Assembly (NCBI GenBank): GCA_047623945.1
Contig: JBLHOT010000001.1
Location: 51,260 to 115,259, forward strand
Reading direction: 5' to 3'
Origin: Arcticibacterium sp047623945
GTDB taxonomy: Bacteria; Bacteroidota; Bacteroidia; Cytophagales; Spirosomataceae
Length of the DNA: 64,000 nucleotides
In this document: positions 1-8,459 of the stretch, in pieces
How positions within the stretch are numbered: the stretch's first letter is position 1
How the letters are laid out: every line of letters starts with the position of its first letter
The notes under the pieces: generated by a model
What the model saw: the letters and a program-made list of their open reading frames with translations, nothing else
What the model was told of the DNA's origin: nothing
Databases searched by the model: none
Made by a program: the position numbers and the translations under genes

Positions 1-969
1 GACGGAACTGTGGACAAATGTGATATTTGTCCTGACATTGCTGGTTTGAGGAAGTTTCAAGGATGTCCTGATACGGACGGTGACGGCGTTCCTGACAATG
101 TGGATGATTGCCCAACTATGGCTGGGCCTATTTCTCTTAAAGGTTGTCCTGATTCTGACGGTGACGGTATTGCAGATAAAGATGATGAGTGTCCTACACT
201 TTATGGGTTGGCTTCTTTAAACGGATGTCCAGATAGAGACGGTGACGGTGTCGCTGACAAAAATGACGAATGTCCTGATGTGGCTGGAGTGGTAGCCTTA
301 AGAGGCTGCCCAGATACAGATGGTGATGGAATTGCAGATAAAGAAGATGCTTGTCCGAACTCCCCTGGCCCAGCCTCAACTAACGGTTGTCCAGATAAGG
401 ATGGAGACGGCATTGCAGATAGCGAAGATGATTGTATTAACGTGTCTGGTGAAGTAGATGGTTGCCCAGACTCTGATAAGGATGGTGTTCCCGATCATTT
501 AGATAAGTGTCCAGATTTTCCTGGTTTAGCCTCTAATGATGGCTGCCCAGAAGGTTATGTAGACGGTCAAGCACCATTTATGGGTTATGCAACTCCTAGT
601 GGGTGTGAAATATCTGCTAGCGAATTAGACGAACTAAACTATGCTGCTCAGCAAGTGGAATTTTATAGCGGAACTAATAAGCTTCGCCCTACATCATACA
701 AATCGCTTCAAAGAGTTTGTGATTTATTGGCTAGGTGCTCTGATGCGGCCATTCATGTTAATGCTTATAATGATGGTAGTGCTACTTCCTCTAACGTGAG
801 GTTAGCAAAACTAAGAGCTTGTGCCATTTATACGTATTTCCTTCAAAAGAAGTGTTTGACAAAATCTAGGATTTCTTATGACGGTTTTGGAGATGAAGAT
901 ACTGCGAGTTATTATACAAACGCGGAAGGAAAAAGAACTGGAACTAGAATTGAATTCTTGTTAAGGTAA
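1..969 (+). CDS. OmpA-family outer-membrane protein with thrombospondin type 3 repeats (5' end cut by window)
   Basis: The reading frame is open from base 1, so the N-terminus lies outside the window. The visible part holds six full calcium-binding TSP3 repeats of the D-x-DGDG-x-x-D-x-x-D-x-CP type, spaced about 26-29 residues, with paired cysteines. A C-terminal OmpA-like domain of roughly 110 residues follows, recognisable by an N-x-R-L-x-x-x-RA segment and a closing R-x-EFLLR. Such proteins sit in the Bacteroidota outer membrane, the OmpA domain binding peptidoglycan and the repeats forming a rigid Ca2+-dependent rod. A GTG at 10 is in frame but lies inside a repeat, so it is not a credible start. 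The family call is firm; the precise role is unknown. Confidence 0.9.
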   Translation, partial: DGTVDKCDICPDIAGLRKFQGCPDTDGDGVPDNVDDCPTMAGPISLKGCPDSDGDGIADKDDECPTLYGLASLNGCPDRDGDGVADKNDECPDVAGVVALRGCPDTDGDGIADKEDACPNSPGPASTNGCPDKDGDGIADSEDDCINVSGEVDGCPDSDKDGVPDHLDKCPDFPGLASNDGCPEGYVDGQAPFMGYATPSGCEISASELDELNYAAQQVEFYSGTNKLRPTSYKSLQRVCDLLARCSDAAIHVNAYNDGSATSSNVRLAKLRACAIYTYFLQKKCLTKSRISYDGFGDEDTASYYTNAEGKRTGTRIEFLLR

Positions 970-981
970 GACTTCCTTAGA

Positions 982-1025
982 AAAAGAAAAGGCCTAGTTT
1001 CAATTGAGACTAGGCCTTTTCTTTT
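982..1025. terminator. Bidirectional rho-independent terminator
   Basis: A perfect 17-bp stem (982-998 with 1009-1025), ten-base loop, A-rich left arm and T-rich right arm. It lies between two convergent genes (ends at 969 and 1049), so it can serve both strands. Confidence 0.9.
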
Positions 1026-1048
1026 GTGGAGAACCGATACTTTAGCTC

Positions 1049-3454
1049 TTAAATTTTAGGAAATTTAAGAGGATTAGACTCTCTCATTATGTTATAAACT
1101 ACATCAAAAACATCGTCTTCGTTCGGCTTTGAGAAATAGTCACCATCAGAGCCATACGGTGGCCTATGCTCTTTGGCGGAGATGGTTACTGCTTGGCCAT
1201 CTAAGTATTTATAACCTCCTTGCTCTTCTATGACTTTTTGCATCATGTAGGCAGAGGCTCCTCCAGGCATGTCTTCATCCGCAAAAATTATACGATTAGT
1301 CTTTTGTAAGGACTTTAATATATTTCCATCTCTATCGAAAGGAAGAAGTGTTTGTACGTCAATAACTTCCACTGAAATCTCCATAGTGGTAAGTTCTTTT
1401 GCAGCAGACAGCACAATAGCACACATAGAACCGTAAGTGACTATGGTTACGTCATTTCCCACCAGCAACGTCTCTGTTTGCCCTAAAGGGACGCAGATTT
1501 CGTCTAGATTTCTCGGAAGCTTCTCTTTAAGGCGATAACTGTTCAGAGGTTCAATGACCAGTGCAGGGTCATCTCCTTTAATCAATGTGTTGTATAATCC
1601 GGCGGCTTGTACAAAATTTCTAGGTACACAAATATGCATTCCTCTTAAGGTGTGAATCATGGCCGCCATTGGTGAACCAGAGTGCCAAATACCTTCTAAC
1701 CTATGCCCTCTAGTACGTACAATTAGGGGGGCCATTTGACGCCCAAAAGTACGGTAACGTAGGCATGCTAAGTCGTCAGTTAAGGTGGGAAGAGCATAGT
1801 AGATATAGTCTAAATATTGAATCTCTACGATGGGTTTTAAACCACGCATGGCAGCTCCTACACCTTGACCTATGATAGTGGTTTCTCTGATGCCAGTATC
1901 ATCCACTCTTAGCTTTCCGAATTTCTGTTGCAGGCCTGCAAAACCTTGATTTACATCTCCGATACTACCCACATCTTCACCAATGGCAAAAACTCTCTTA
2001 TCTCTTTTAAGAAGTCCGTCAAAGAAGGTATTGATGATTTGGTGACCGCTCAATAGTTTTTGTTCTCCGCCATATTTAGCTTTTACTTCTTTAACGTTAA
2101 GGGGAGAAGTTTCAAATTCACTGTATAAATGAGTACTGAAGTTGTGAGCACCGTCTTTATTCATTTGAGCTAGAAAGGAAGAAAGGGCGGCGGTATTCTT
2201 TTCCTTTATGAGCATTCTTAAGGCCTTCTTTATGGTAGAAACGGCATCTTTTTTGAGCCCCTGTCTATTAGACTGAAGCGACTTTTTAAGAGAGAGTATT
2301 TCAGCCTTTTTGGGGCCTATGGCTACACTATCCAGCAACTTTATGGCGGAGTTTATGTCTTTGTCATTGGCCGCCCTGAAAGCCTCCCAAGCATTTTTTT
2401 GGGCATTTTTCGCTGTTTCTTTTGCTCTTTGGTCTATCTGTTCTAGTTCCTCGGCTGAAGCTACTCCTTCTTCAAGAATCCAAGATTTAAATCTAGCATT
2501 GCAGTCATTTTCGTTTTCCCATTTAAGCCTTTCTTTTGACTTATACCTTTCATGCGATCCACTCGTAGAATGTCCTTGAGGTTGTGTAATCTGATAAACA
2601 TGAAGCAAGCATGGCACATGCTCATCTCTAGCATATCTTGCGGCTTTTTGAAAAGCCCCTATGAGTTCTGGATAATTCCAGCCACGGGCTCTTATAATTT
2701 CTAATCCCGCCCCGTCATTATCTCTTTGAAAACCTGCTAAAGCTTTAGATATACTACTTTTTGTAGTTTGATATTCTGAGGGCACCGAAATGCCGTAACC
2801 GTCATCCCAAACAGCAAAAATGACAGGAACCTGTAAAACCCCTGCTGCATTAATGCTTTCAAAAAACATGCCTTGAGAAGTAGAGGCGTCTCCTATGGTA
2901 GCGAAACAAACTTCGTTGCCATTTTGAGAGAAGCCATCCATATCCCTTAATTCTGGGTTCTCCCTATACAATTTTGAGGCATATCCTATCCCCAAGCTTC
3001 TTGGGATTTGACCAGCCGTGGGAGAGACATCCATCACCTGATTGTAGCCATCTGTCTGCCTTAACCATTGTCCTTTATCATCTAGCCACGGATTTGAAAA
3101 ATGGCCATTCATTGATCTTCCGGCAGAAGAGATATCATGATTTATGTCTGCGTGGGCATAGAGCTGAGCAAAAAGCTGAGTCCAGGTCATTGCTCCTACG
3201 GCCGCCACAAAAGTTTGATCTCTGTAATACCCTGAACGAAAATCGCCTTTACGAAACACTTTAGCCATGGCAAGCTGAGCAAGCTCCTTGCCGTCTCCAA
3301 ATATGCCAAACTTCGCCCTACCTGTAAACACTTCCTTTCGTCCTAAAAGACTGACCTCCCTGCTTTCAACAGCTAAGCGGTAGTCATTAAGTATTTCTTT
3401 TTTATCAATAATGAATTTTTCTGAAATGGAAGTTTGCGTAGGGTATTCGCTCAT
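1049..3454 (-). CDS. Fused alpha/beta E1 component of a 2-oxoacid dehydrogenase (pyruvate or branched-chain type)
   Basis: This 801-residue protein joins the E1 alpha and E1 beta subunits, which are separate polypeptides in most bacteria. The alpha half (about 1-400) carries the thiamine-diphosphate site: GDAS at 188-190 onwards and DDGYGIS at 217-223, replacing the usual GDG...NN form. The beta half (from about 465) begins with the typical IGEDVG region and ends with a transketolase C-terminal domain. The enzyme decarboxylates a 2-oxoacid and passes the acyl group to E2 lipoate in the cytoplasm. No E2 or E3 gene is adjacent. Substrate (pyruvate, 2-oxoisovalerate) cannot be told from the sequence. 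Length and both domains are complete. Confidence 0.88.
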   Translation of the reverse strand: MSEYPTQTSISEKFIIDKKEILNDYRLAVESREVSLLGRKEVFTGRAKFGIFGDGKELAQLAMAKVFRKGDFRSGYYRDQTFVAAVGAMTWTQLFAQLYAHADINHDISSAGRSMNGHFSNPWLDDKGQWLRQTDGYNQVMDVSPTAGQIPRSLGIGYASKLYRENPELRDMDGFSQNGNEVCFATIGDASTSQGMFFESINAAGVLQVPVIFAVWDDGYGISVPSEYQTTKSSISKALAGFQRDNDGAGLEIIRARGWNYPELIGAFQKAARYARDEHVPCLLHVYQITQPQGHSTSGSHERYKSKERLKWENENDCNARFKSWILEEGVASAEELEQIDQRAKETAKNAQKNAWEAFRAANDKDINSAIKLLDSVAIGPKKAEILSLKKSLQSNRQGLKKDAVSTIKKALRMLIKEKNTAALSSFLAQMNKDGAHNFSTHLYSEFETSPLNVKEVKAKYGGEQKLLSGHQIINTFFDGLLKRDKRVFAIGEDVGSIGDVNQGFAGLQQKFGKLRVDDTGIRETTIIGQGVGAAMRGLKPIVEIQYLDYIYYALPTLTDDLACLRYRTFGRQMAPLIVRTRGHRLEGIWHSGSPMAAMIHTLRGMHICVPRNFVQAAGLYNTLIKGDDPALVIEPLNSYRLKEKLPRNLDEICVPLGQTETLLVGNDVTIVTYGSMCAIVLSAAKELTTMEISVEVIDVQTLLPFDRDGNILKSLQKTNRIIFADEDMPGGASAYMMQKVIEEQGGYKYLDGQAVTISAKEHRPPYGSDGDYFSKPNEDDVFDVVYNIMRESNPLKFPKI

Positions 3455-3682
3455 TCGTTATTTGTTAAAGTATGTGCATGCAAAAAGGGGGTAGCATGAA
3501 CATTGCTTGATGAAATTACGGCAAGTTACCATATTTCCTTTATTTATCAATTTCGTTACGACTCCTCTTGTCATCTATGATATCTTGTTAACGGGCTGTT
3601 AAGGATTTGTAAATAGCTGTGTTTTGGGTGTTAATTTGTATTGAATTCTATTAAATAGATTAGTTATTAAACTCAAACGAAA

Positions 3683-4072
3683 ATGAAATCGATGAAAAAA
3701 GTATTATTTACGATTATAGCCCTAATGGCTTTTGCAGTATCTTCTAATGCACAGGGTGTATTGAAATTTGAGACAGAGAAGCACGACTTTGGAACATTGG
3801 CTGAGGGCCCTGTAGCCCGTTACTCCTTTGCTGTAACCAATACAGGAACTGCTCCTGTTGTGATTTCAAGAGCTATGGCTTCTTGTGGATGTACTACACC
3901 AGAGTGGAGTACAGACCCAATCTTACCAGGTGCAACAAGTGAAATTAAAGTAGGTTATAACACTTCTGGTCGTCCTGGAAACTTCAATAAAACAATTACG
4001 GTAACGAGTAATTCAGAGAACTCATCCATTATCCTAAAGATAAATGGTTCTGTGACGCCGAAGTCTAAGTAA
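3683..4072 (+). CDS. DUF1573 secreted protein
   Basis: 129 residues with a clear signal peptide (Lys-rich start, hydrophobic core, cleavage after SSNA). The mature part is a single immunoglobulin-like DUF1573 domain: HDFGTL motif, F-x-x-TNTG-x-APVVI strand and an SCGCT segment, all hallmarks of this family. Function is not established; the family is abundant in Bacteroidota envelopes. An alternative start lies three codons downstream. The gene stands alone, divergent from the E1 gene, with a hairpin downstream. Confidence 0.85.
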   Translation: MKSMKKVLFTIIALMAFAVSSNAQGVLKFETEKHDFGTLAEGPVARYSFAVTNTGTAPVVISRAMASCGCTTPEWSTDPILPGATSEIKVGYNTSGRPGNFNKTITVTSNSENSSIILKINGSVTPKSK

Positions 4073-4089
4073 GACTATCAAGTACTTAA

Positions 4090-4123
4090 AGAAAAGGATT
4101 ATCCAGGCGGGTAATTCTTTTTT
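4090..4123 (+). terminator. Probable rho-independent terminator
   Basis: A hairpin with about 15 bp including G-T pairs (4090-4104 with 4109-4123) ends in a run of Ts. It follows the DUF1573 gene. Confidence 0.6.
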
Positions 4124-4160
4124 TATGCACTTTTGTTAACGGAAATACTGAAATCAGGTG

Positions 4161-4595
4161 ATGGAAGAAATAAATAAGTCTTTTTATAAAGCTGGGCTAA
4201 ATGTGCAATGGGGCGATATGGATGCGGCAAGGCATGTTAATAATATCATGTACTTACGTTATTCTGAATCTGCTAGGATAGGATTTTATGAGAAATTAAA
4301 AATCGTAGATCTAGATTTTGGCGACTTAAGTATCATTCTAGCTTGGCAAGATTGCAAATATATTTTCCCATTAACTTTTCCGGATACCGTTCTGATGACC
4401 TATGATATTATAGAAATTCGTCCTGACAGATTGATTGGAGAATGTAAAATGTACTCTGAAAAACACCAACGGATTTCAGCTATCTCAAAAAGCACAGTCA
4501 TGGCATATAGCTATAAAGAACTGGGCAAAGTGTCTATTCCAGAGGAATGGAAAAATGCCCTTACCAATATTTATGGCAAGGGCATTTTGACGTGA
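4161..4595 (+). CDS. Acyl-CoA thioesterase, hotdog fold (YbgC/4HBT type)
   Basis: About 144 residues, one 4-hydroxybenzoyl-CoA thioesterase-type hotdog domain. The segment W-GDMDAARHVNN followed by MYLRYSESAR is the family signature, with the catalytic Asp in the D-M-D region. It hydrolyses acyl-CoA thioesters in the cytoplasm; the natural substrate is unknown. I prefer the ATG at 4161 over the GTG one codon upstream. It converges on two crotonase genes (gap of 3 bases), which fits a general acyl-CoA metabolism context. Confidence 0.82.
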   Translation: MEEINKSFYKAGLNVQWGDMDAARHVNNIMYLRYSESARIGFYEKLKIVDLDFGDLSIILAWQDCKYIFPLTFPDTVLMTYDIIEIRPDRLIGECKMYSEKHQRISAISKSTVMAYSYKELGKVSIPEEWKNALTNIYGKGILT

Positions 4596-4598
4596 TAG

Positions 4599-5375
4599 TT
4601 ATTTTGATTGAAAATTGGCTTTTCGTTTTTCGATAAATGCAGTGGCCCCTTCTCTAAAGTCTGAGGTAGTAGATAAGAATTTGAAACTATCAATCTCCGT
4701 TTGATAGCCGTCTTTCCCCATTTCAAAAAAGGCGTTAACGCTTTCAATCACTTTGGAGATAGCTAAAGGGGCCTTTTTGGCTATTTTACTTAAAATTTCT
4801 TTGGCCTTGGTTATTTCCTTACCAGCTTCTACGACATGATTTGTCAATCCTAGTTTTAAAGCCTCTTCCGCCCCAATCATGTCCGCGGTCATCATAAGTT
4901 CAAGGGCCTTTCCTTTGCCCACAAGCTGAGTTAATCTTTGTGTCCCGCCGTATCCAGGGATAAGACCCAAGGTCACTTCAGGAGTGCCAAAAAGGGCGTT
5001 TGAAGAAGCTACTCTGATATGGCAGGCCATAGCTAGTTCACAGCCACCTCCTAAGGCATAACCATTTACAGCGGCTATCACTGGCAGGTGGCAGTTTTCG
5101 ATGGCATTGAATATTCGATGTCCCATTTCTGGGCCAAACGACTCTCCTTCTTTTATGTGTAGGAATTCAGTGATATCTGCTCCAGCCACAAAAGCCTTAT
5201 CTCCGTCGCCAGTAATGATTATGCCAGTTAGATCTAGGGTTTTGACGTCAACACTGAAGAATTGATAGAGCTCTTTCATCAATGTTTGATTTAGGGCATT
5301 TAGAGCTTTTGGTCTCGATAGGGTAAGAATGGCTACTTTTTCCTCAATGGATACTTTTATGGTTTCAAAATTCAT
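4599..5375 (-). CDS. Enoyl-CoA hydratase (crotonase)
   Basis: 258 residues, the usual crotonase length. The oxyanion-hole segments AGADI (65-69) and ALGGG (107-111) are present, and both catalytic glutamates are recognisable: E113 in GGCELA and E133 in GTPEV, matching E144 and E164 of rat mitochondrial hydratase. It hydrates trans-2-enoyl-CoA to 3-hydroxyacyl-CoA in fatty-acid beta-oxidation. Downstream partner of the dienoyl-CoA isomerase-like gene, 27 bases apart, so probably one operon. Confidence 0.88.
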   Translation of the reverse strand: MNFETIKVSIEEKVAILTLSRPKALNALNQTLMKELYQFFSVDVKTLDLTGIIITGDGDKAFVAGADITEFLHIKEGESFGPEMGHRIFNAIENCHLPVIAAVNGYALGGGCELAMACHIRVASSNALFGTPEVTLGLIPGYGGTQRLTQLVGKGKALELMMTADMIGAEEALKLGLTNHVVEAGKEITKAKEILSKIAKKAPLAISKVIESVNAFFEMGKDGYQTEIDSFKFLSTTSDFREGATAFIEKRKANFQSK

Positions 5376-5402
5376 TGTTTATTATTTTAGAATGTGAGAA
5401 GA

Positions 5403-6215
5403 TTAGTTTTCAAAAACGGGCTTTCGTTTCTCCATAAAGGCTTGGAAAGCCTCCATTAAGTCATTTGATAAAAGCATGGAAGCATTCCAGGCCGTCATAT
5501 AATTTAATGATTCATCTACCGAGTGATCTCTTTTATAGAGCAGCATTTCTTTAGTACCACGAATACAAAGAGGCGATTTACTAGCTATCGTTTGTGCCGT
5601 TTTCATAACGGCGGCATACATTTCTTCTTTGTTAGAAAAGCTTTTATTGGTGAGGCCTATTTGAGCTGCCTCTGGGCCCATTATATTTCTGCCTGTATAA
5701 GCCATTTCAGCGGCTATTCCTGGATGTATGATAGTGGGCAGGCGTTGCATGGTACCTATGTCGGCTACAAGCCCTAGGTCAATTTCTTTCACCGAAAAAT
5801 AGGCGTCGTCTGTGGCATATCTTATATCGCATGATGTTATAATATCCAAAGCTCCTCCAACACAAGCTTTATGAATAGCTGCCAGAACAGGTTTTCTGCA
5901 TTTTTCTATGGATGTGATAATATCTTGGAGCTTAAAAATAAAGCCACGGAGCATTTCTCTTTTTCTCCCCTCACACGCTATAGAACCATATTTTTGAATG
6001 TCCATGAGAGTTTCAAGGTCTATTCCTGCACAGAAATTATCGCCCTCTCCGGAAAGAATGATAACTCTTGCCTCGGGTGTTTGGTCTAAAGTGTCAAAAA
6101 TGTGCTTCATTTCTTCCCATGCTGGGTTATGAAGCGAGTTAGCTTTATGTGGTCTATTGAATTTTACTTCTGCTACATTGTCAGTAATACTGACTTTGAA
6201 GTGTTCGTAGTTCAT
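5403..6215 (-). CDS. Crotonase-family delta(3,5)-delta(2,4)-dienoyl-CoA isomerase-like protein
   Basis: 270 residues of crotonase fold. It lacks the two hydratase glutamates but carries D124, E144 and D152 with the same 20- and 8-residue spacing as the catalytic D176, E196 and D204 of rat ECH1. The surrounding ACDIRY-like and VKEIDLGL-x-ADIGT-x-QRLP segments also match ECH1. The likely reaction is isomerisation of 3,5-dienoyl-CoA to 2,4-dienoyl-CoA, which lets cells degrade unsaturated fatty acids with odd-position double bonds. First gene of a two-gene operon with the enoyl-CoA hydratase. Assignment rests on residue spacing; a plain hydratase/isomerase remains possible. Confidence 0.78.
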   Translation of the reverse strand: MNYEHFKVSITDNVAEVKFNRPHKANSLHNPAWEEMKHIFDTLDQTPEARVIILSGEGDNFCAGIDLETLMDIQKYGSIACEGRKREMLRGFIFKLQDIITSIEKCRKPVLAAIHKACVGGALDIITSCDIRYATDDAYFSVKEIDLGLVADIGTMQRLPTIIHPGIAAEMAYTGRNIMGPEAAQIGLTNKSFSNKEEMYAAVMKTAQTIASKSPLCIRGTKEMLLYKRDHSVDESLNYMTAWNASMLLSNDLMEAFQAFMEKRKPVFEN

Positions 6216-6238
6216 GTTGTTGATGTTTTATTGTGAAA

Positions 6239-6246
6239 CAAATATA
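6239..6246 (-). promoter_or_regulatory. Possible -7 promoter element of the crotonase operon
   Basis: Read on the minus strand this is TATATTTG, matching the Bacteroidota -7 consensus TANNTTTG, 23 bases upstream of the ATG at 6215. No good TTTG -33 element is seen at the expected distance, so support is partial. Confidence 0.4.
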
Positions 6247-6388
6247 TTTCTAATGATTTAAAATCTCTTTGTTTAAAGAAACTCTTATGAACGGTAGTCT
6301 CTAATAGTGTGCTAGTCAGGACTCCAAGAGCGTGGAAGTTCATTAAGATTTAATTGATCAAAAAAACTTGAAATATTATCACTAAAAG

Positions 6389-6420
6389 TTTGCCCAATTT
6401 CATAGAAGGCTATACTTTTG
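6389..6420 (+). promoter_or_regulatory. Bacteroidota-type promoter of tRNA-Asn
   Basis: TTTG at 6389-6392 and TACTTTTG at 6413-6420, separated by 20 bases, match the sigma-ABfr consensus (TTTG-N19-21-TANNTTTG). The predicted transcript start is about 20 bases before the mature tRNA. Confidence 0.75.
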
Positions 6421-6448
6421 CATCTCCATTTCGGAAACGAAATAAGTT

Positions 6449-6522
6449 TCCTCCTTAGCTCAGCTGGTTAGAGCATCTGACTGTTAATCAGAGGGTCCTT
6501 GGTTCGAGTCCAAGAGGAGGAG
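6449..6522 (+). tRNA. tRNA-Asn (anticodon GTT)
   Basis: A 74-base cloverleaf. The acceptor stem pairs TCCTCCT (6449-6455) with AGGAGGA (6515-6521), and G6522 is the discriminator. The anticodon stem is TCTGA/TCAGA with loop CTGTTAA, giving anticodon GTT at 6483-6485. The T arm CTTGG-TTCGAGT-CCAAG is perfect. The 3' CCA is not fully encoded. Confidence 0.96.
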
Positions 6523-6531
6523 CAAAACTCG

Positions 6532-6569
6532 AAAAAAACCTCATTTCATTACTTGAAATGGGGTTTTTT
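6532..6569 (+). terminator. Rho-independent terminator after tRNA-Asn
   Basis: Stem 6532-6548 with 6554-6569 (one G-T pair), a five-base loop and a closing T6 run, ten bases past the tRNA. Confidence 0.85.
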
Positions 6570-6953
6570 ATTTCCTGACCTACAATTAGTGTCTTTTTCA
6601 GGGAATTCATGATATTTTAGTGACGTAATAAAAAGTGCCTCCAAAGGAATTGCGAAAAGCAGGAGCAAAAAGCAGCAGAAATACACCTTTTGATTTAATC
6701 TTAGTTTTCTTCATGAAAGTGAAGAAAATAATATCCCAGTTTTTACTTTATGCGAGAAGCTAAGGGTTTTAACACTTTTTGGAATTAATCGAAAAAAGGA
6801 TGGAGTGAATTTAATCTATAAGTATGTTTTTATTTGGTTCCTCAAAACTTCCCAATTATAGACGATAAGGGGAATAAAGTCTACATATTAGGGTGCTTAT
6901 CGTTATGGCATCATTATTTATGCGACGGTATATAACAAAAAACAAAAAGTTGT
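6570..6953. other. 384-base stretch without an intact gene
   Basis: No complete gene is seen. One frame from about 6825 to 6935 reads like ordinary protein (it contains PQNFPIIDDKGNK) before hitting a stop, so a fragment of an unrecognised gene may lie here. A small open frame at 6893-7075 overlaps the start of the broken sulfatase and has no family features. Confidence 0.4.
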
Positions 6954-8408
6954 ATGAAGAACAGCATAAAATTAATCGCTATTTTATTTATCTCTGCCTT
7001 GTGTATATTCCAGTGAAAGGAGGCCAGTCGTTTAGGTTTTACTACGGCCATGCCACCTCGGGAAACTTATTATAACCAAAACCTACCAATTCCTAAGGGC
7101 TATTACGCTAATGACGTTTTAGAACATAAAGACCCAATTGAAATTGAGATGGCCTTAATTAATGGCATTTCTAACTCTGCAGTTTCCGCCGGATCGGAAA
7201 TAGATGAAGGTAAAGATGAACTCTCTATTGCAGAAGCTTTAAAAGATTACAGCTCAGCTTTTATAGGTAAATGGCACCTTGGTGGCTTTGGTGCTAAAGG
7301 CTATCAACCCGCCGACCAGGGCTTTGAACCTTTGGCTTGGTATGATGCGGGAGGTTCGGGTTATTTCAACTGGAAAAAAAACTGGGATAATAAATCAAAA
7401 ACTCGCTTTCCTAAAATGCCTCAAGAGCATTTAGAAATAGGAAACTCTGGGGAAATTACAAATGAGGAATACTTAACAGACGATTTGACGATTCAAGCTT
7501 TGAATTACATTGAGAAAAGGGCTAAAATCAAGGCTCAGCCTTTCTTTCTTTATTTTTCCCATTTCGCAGTACATGCTCCTTATCAAGGAAAGAGAGAGGA
7601 AGTAGATTATTTCACAAACAAGCCTACAAAAGGATGGAATGGTCATAAAGACCCTGTTTATGCTTCCATGATGGCAAGTATGGACCGCTCCATTGGTTTG
7701 ATTCTTAAGAAACTGGAAGAAACCGGTTTGGAAGAAAACACTCTCGTTGTTTTTATGTCCGACAACGGTGGAATAGACGCTGAAATTACTCCTAATGGCA
7801 GAGGCACCGAAAACAGTCCTTTTTTAGGTGGAAAAGCTTGCTTAACCGAAGGAGGTATTCGTGTGCCACTTGTTTTCAGATGGAAGGGGAAAATCAAACA
7901 AGGTAAATGGGTAGATGTGCCCGTAGACTGCACAGATATCTACCCTACTTTATTAGAAGCAGCCGGATACGATTCCAAAGCCATTGCTAAAACTAACGAT
8001 CTTGATGGGCAAAGTATCTTCACTCTACTTTCTGATGTTCAAAACACAGAAAAAAGCTATAACAAGGAAACCCACTATTGGCATTACCCTTTTAATGTAA
8101 TCTATAATAGCCCATACGAGCCGCTAGCACTTACCCCCCATTCCGCTATGCGAGAGGGTGATTACAAGTTAATATTTGATTGGTATGGCAGATTGCATCT
8201 CTATAATATTGAGGAAGACCCTTTTGAGAAAAATGACTTGGCTTTACAGATGACTGGTTTAAGGGATAATATGTTTAAAAAGTTGATGGATTGGATAACA
8301 ATAAATGTAGATAAAAGGTATTGGCCTACCCTTAACCCTGGTTATAATCCCCAAAAAGAATCTAGAGACGTTCCTTTTAATAATATGTTTTCTTCATACA
8401 TAAAGTAG
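6954..8408 (+). pseudogene. Broken sulfatase: signal peptide joined to a body that lacks the formylglycine active site
   Basis: An ATG at 6954 starts a good signal peptide (MKNSIKLIAILFISALCIFQ) that stops at a TGA (7014-7016). The same frame then continues as a sulfatase body: RLGFTT, GKWHLGGFG, an FS-HFAVHAPYQ metal/substrate region, MSDNGGI and GGIRVPL. What is missing is the first ~90 residues of every type I sulfatase, including the P-N-I-x-F-x-x-x-DD metal site and the C-x-P-S-R motif whose cysteine becomes formylglycine. The sequence after the stop corresponds to the segment just downstream of that motif, so a deletion has joined the signal peptide to the post-catalytic region. The longest open frame from 7050 cannot encode an active enzyme. 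Confidence 0.85.
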
Positions 8409-8459
8409 CCCTCGTAACATATGAATTCATTCCAGAATAAATCAATTGGACTTTATCAA

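Noticed and set aside
23..560. Periodic GC-rich repeats in the first gene as a CRISPR or tandem repeat array
   Set aside because: They are in-frame codons of TSP3 calcium-binding repeats with varied DNA; no spacer/repeat structure exists.
2310..2579. Open frame antisense to the E1 gene
   Set aside because: Lies wholly inside a conserved gene and has no family features.
6893..7075. 60-codon open frame near the broken sulfatase
   Set aside because: GTG start, overlaps the signal-peptide frame of the sulfatase in another frame, no motif.
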